A stretch of 64,000 bases of DNA from Phorcus lineatus (Eukaryota > Mollusca > Gastropoda > Trochida > Trochidae). Positions 62,818 through 64,000 of this stretch are shown here, piece by piece (within the stretch, counting starts at the first letter, position 1; every line of letters begins with the position of its first letter). The stretch lies in NCBI GenBank assembly GCA_921293015.1, contig OV121094.1:37942054-38006053 (forward strand), in the 5' to 3' direction. The translations under genes and the position numbers were made by a program. The notes below the pieces were generated by a model that had not been told where the DNA came from, did not search any database, and saw nothing but the letters and a program-made list of their open reading frames with translations.

Positions 62818-62935
62818 TCACCACAATGCATAGCCACAATGGTGTTGCGGGCTTTCTCCCTGCACTAATACTAGCAGCCGCGATATAAGTGAAATAATCT
62901 TGAAAGCGGCGTTAATCCCCAACTCACCTCACCTC
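62818..62935 (+). mobile_element. 5'-truncated SINE, family S1 copy 4
   Basis: 118 bp, plus strand, only the 3' part of S1 (tcaccacaatgcatagccac to aactcacctcacctc). Flanked by a perfect 10-bp direct repeat CAAGATTTAC (62808-62817 and 62936-62945). A truncated copy with an intact duplication is the expected result of incomplete target-primed reverse transcription. Confidence 0.94.
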
Positions 62936-62945
62936 CAAGATTTAC

Positions 62946-63601
62946 AAAAGAAGATTATGGTTTAAACATATTTTGTTCATTTCAAAAAAAAAGAAAATAG
63001 ATTTTAATAATAAATATTAATGCCGCGTCAATAAAAATATTATTTTGAAACCATCAAACATACAACACAAAGTTATGTCAAACCAATACGATGTACAGTT
63101 GCAACACAATTCGGTTAAGATATTCATTATCGCAAAGGCAAGTTCTTCATGCTAATTCAGAAATACAATATTTCACCTCATTTCCTATCAATACTAAAAG
63201 AAGATTATTAACGGAGTTTGTTGACTTTGAGTTCATTAAGAACCTTTGTTTACCTTGACAAGACCTTTTGACACAAACCAGGGTACAGAGTTGAGAAAAA
63301 TATTTCTTCTACTTAACCCGAGGTAACATGTGATTTCGATCAGTATGAAAAGGTTGTTTTTATATGTACAAGCGTCTATCTAGGCTTGTTAGAAGCGTTG
63401 AATTGAGATAATTGTTGTGTGTTGTTACTGCTAATAAGTTAATCAACTGAGTCACATAAGATGAGTAGGTGAGGGGGAAGAAATACATTTCAGTGTATTA
63501 TTGTTGTTTTACAGCTGAAAGTGTACTTAACTAATCGTTTTGTTATCTTAAATATGCTTCTTAACATGTCTTCAGAGGACTAAATGATTCATATTGTTAT
63601 T
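62946..63601. other. Intergenic, no gene recognised
   Basis: AT-rich spacer. Confidence 0.5.
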
Positions 63602-63697
63602 GCTTATACAAATTTGATATAGAAGCTGTCATTTCTTATACAAATTTGATATAGAAGCTGTCATTTCTTATACAAATTTGATATTGAAATTGTCATT
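63602..63697 (+). repeat. Three tandem 32-bp units
   Basis: Units start at 63602, 63634 and 63666; core cttatacaaatttgatatag then aagctgtcatt. The first two differ by one base at the start; the third has a few changes. Confidence 0.93.
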
Positions 63698-64000
63698 GCT
63701 TGTTGTAAAATATTATCATATTTCATTGTATGAGAATATGCAATATCTGTAAACATATAATGGTTAGTAAGTACAATACTATGATTTAAACAGTATTTTT
63801 TTCCATAAAACATGTGTTAAAATTCAGAATATATATGCAAAAAGGAAAAAGGATGAGCAAGGCAGGAAATGCCTATATAAATTATTTTCCTGAAACAAAC
63901 ATATAACAAGGACATTGATGGAAATATACATTTGCAATTATTCTTACAAAACTAAATTTATATTAAACTTTGTCTACCTTAGATTTAGTAAAATTTTTAG
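63698..64000. other. Intergenic, no gene recognised
   Basis: AT-rich to the window edge; nothing supported. Confidence 0.5.

Overview
This is an animal nuclear genome window: AT-rich, overwhelmingly non-coding, with no operons and many decayed mobile elements. The elements (tRNA-headed SINEs, a Tc1-type transposase relic, non-LTR reverse-transcriptase debris, several short TIR elements) and the one recognisable gene suggest a lophotrochozoan, most likely a mollusc and perhaps a gastropod. That placement is an inference from element style; nothing here identifies a species.

The only convincing protein-coding gene lies at 8273-9577 on the minus strand. It is a class A (rhodopsin-like) G-protein-coupled receptor whose whole seven-helix body is in one exon. 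A good 3' splice site lies just upstream of the preferred ATG, so the 5' leader exon must be elsewhere. The receptor has an unusually long, N-glycan-rich second extracellular loop, a very short C-tail and non-canonical residues in helices 4, 5 and 6. No ligand family can be assigned from sequence alone.

The rest is a repeat landscape. From left to right: a shrunken copy of a foldback element (528-972); a solo end of a TTAA-bounded element (2654-2784); a 75-bp hairpin element (10607-10681); a 44-bp minisatellite with two diverged halves (12334-12966, with relics back to about 10.7 kb); a 327-bp TIR element (17134-17460); a full-length tRNA-SINE (23159-23479); a three-level nest at 27.5-28.9 kb, where a Tc1 relic holds a second SINE type that holds another copy of the first SINE; two copies of a roughly 320-bp dispersed repeat (29.0 and 37.5 kb); a 31.1-kb TIR element; and the most complex structure, 33246-36280. 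That last structure is a TTAA-bounded element carrying a 2.5-kb foldback element. Each foldback arm has about ten 63-bp tandem units, and the centre holds a broken non-LTR reverse-transcriptase C-terminus.

The right half (37.8-64 kb) has no recognisable gene. It contains a (TA)n microsatellite at 42.85 kb, two truncated SINE copies (48.8 and 62.8 kb), a degenerate roughly 100-bp repeat field (50.2-51.1 kb), a second copy of the 17.1-kb TIR element with a perfect 9-bp target duplication (53.4 kb), a C-rich G-quadruplex candidate (58.0 kb), a compact cluster of perfect palindromes (61.88-61.97 kb) and a triple 32-bp repeat (63.6 kb). Several relatively GC-rich islands in the intergenic DNA (near 21.2, 22.2, 29.9, 41.1, 42.0, 55.5 and 60.4 kb) are candidate conserved or regulatory elements, but that is untested.
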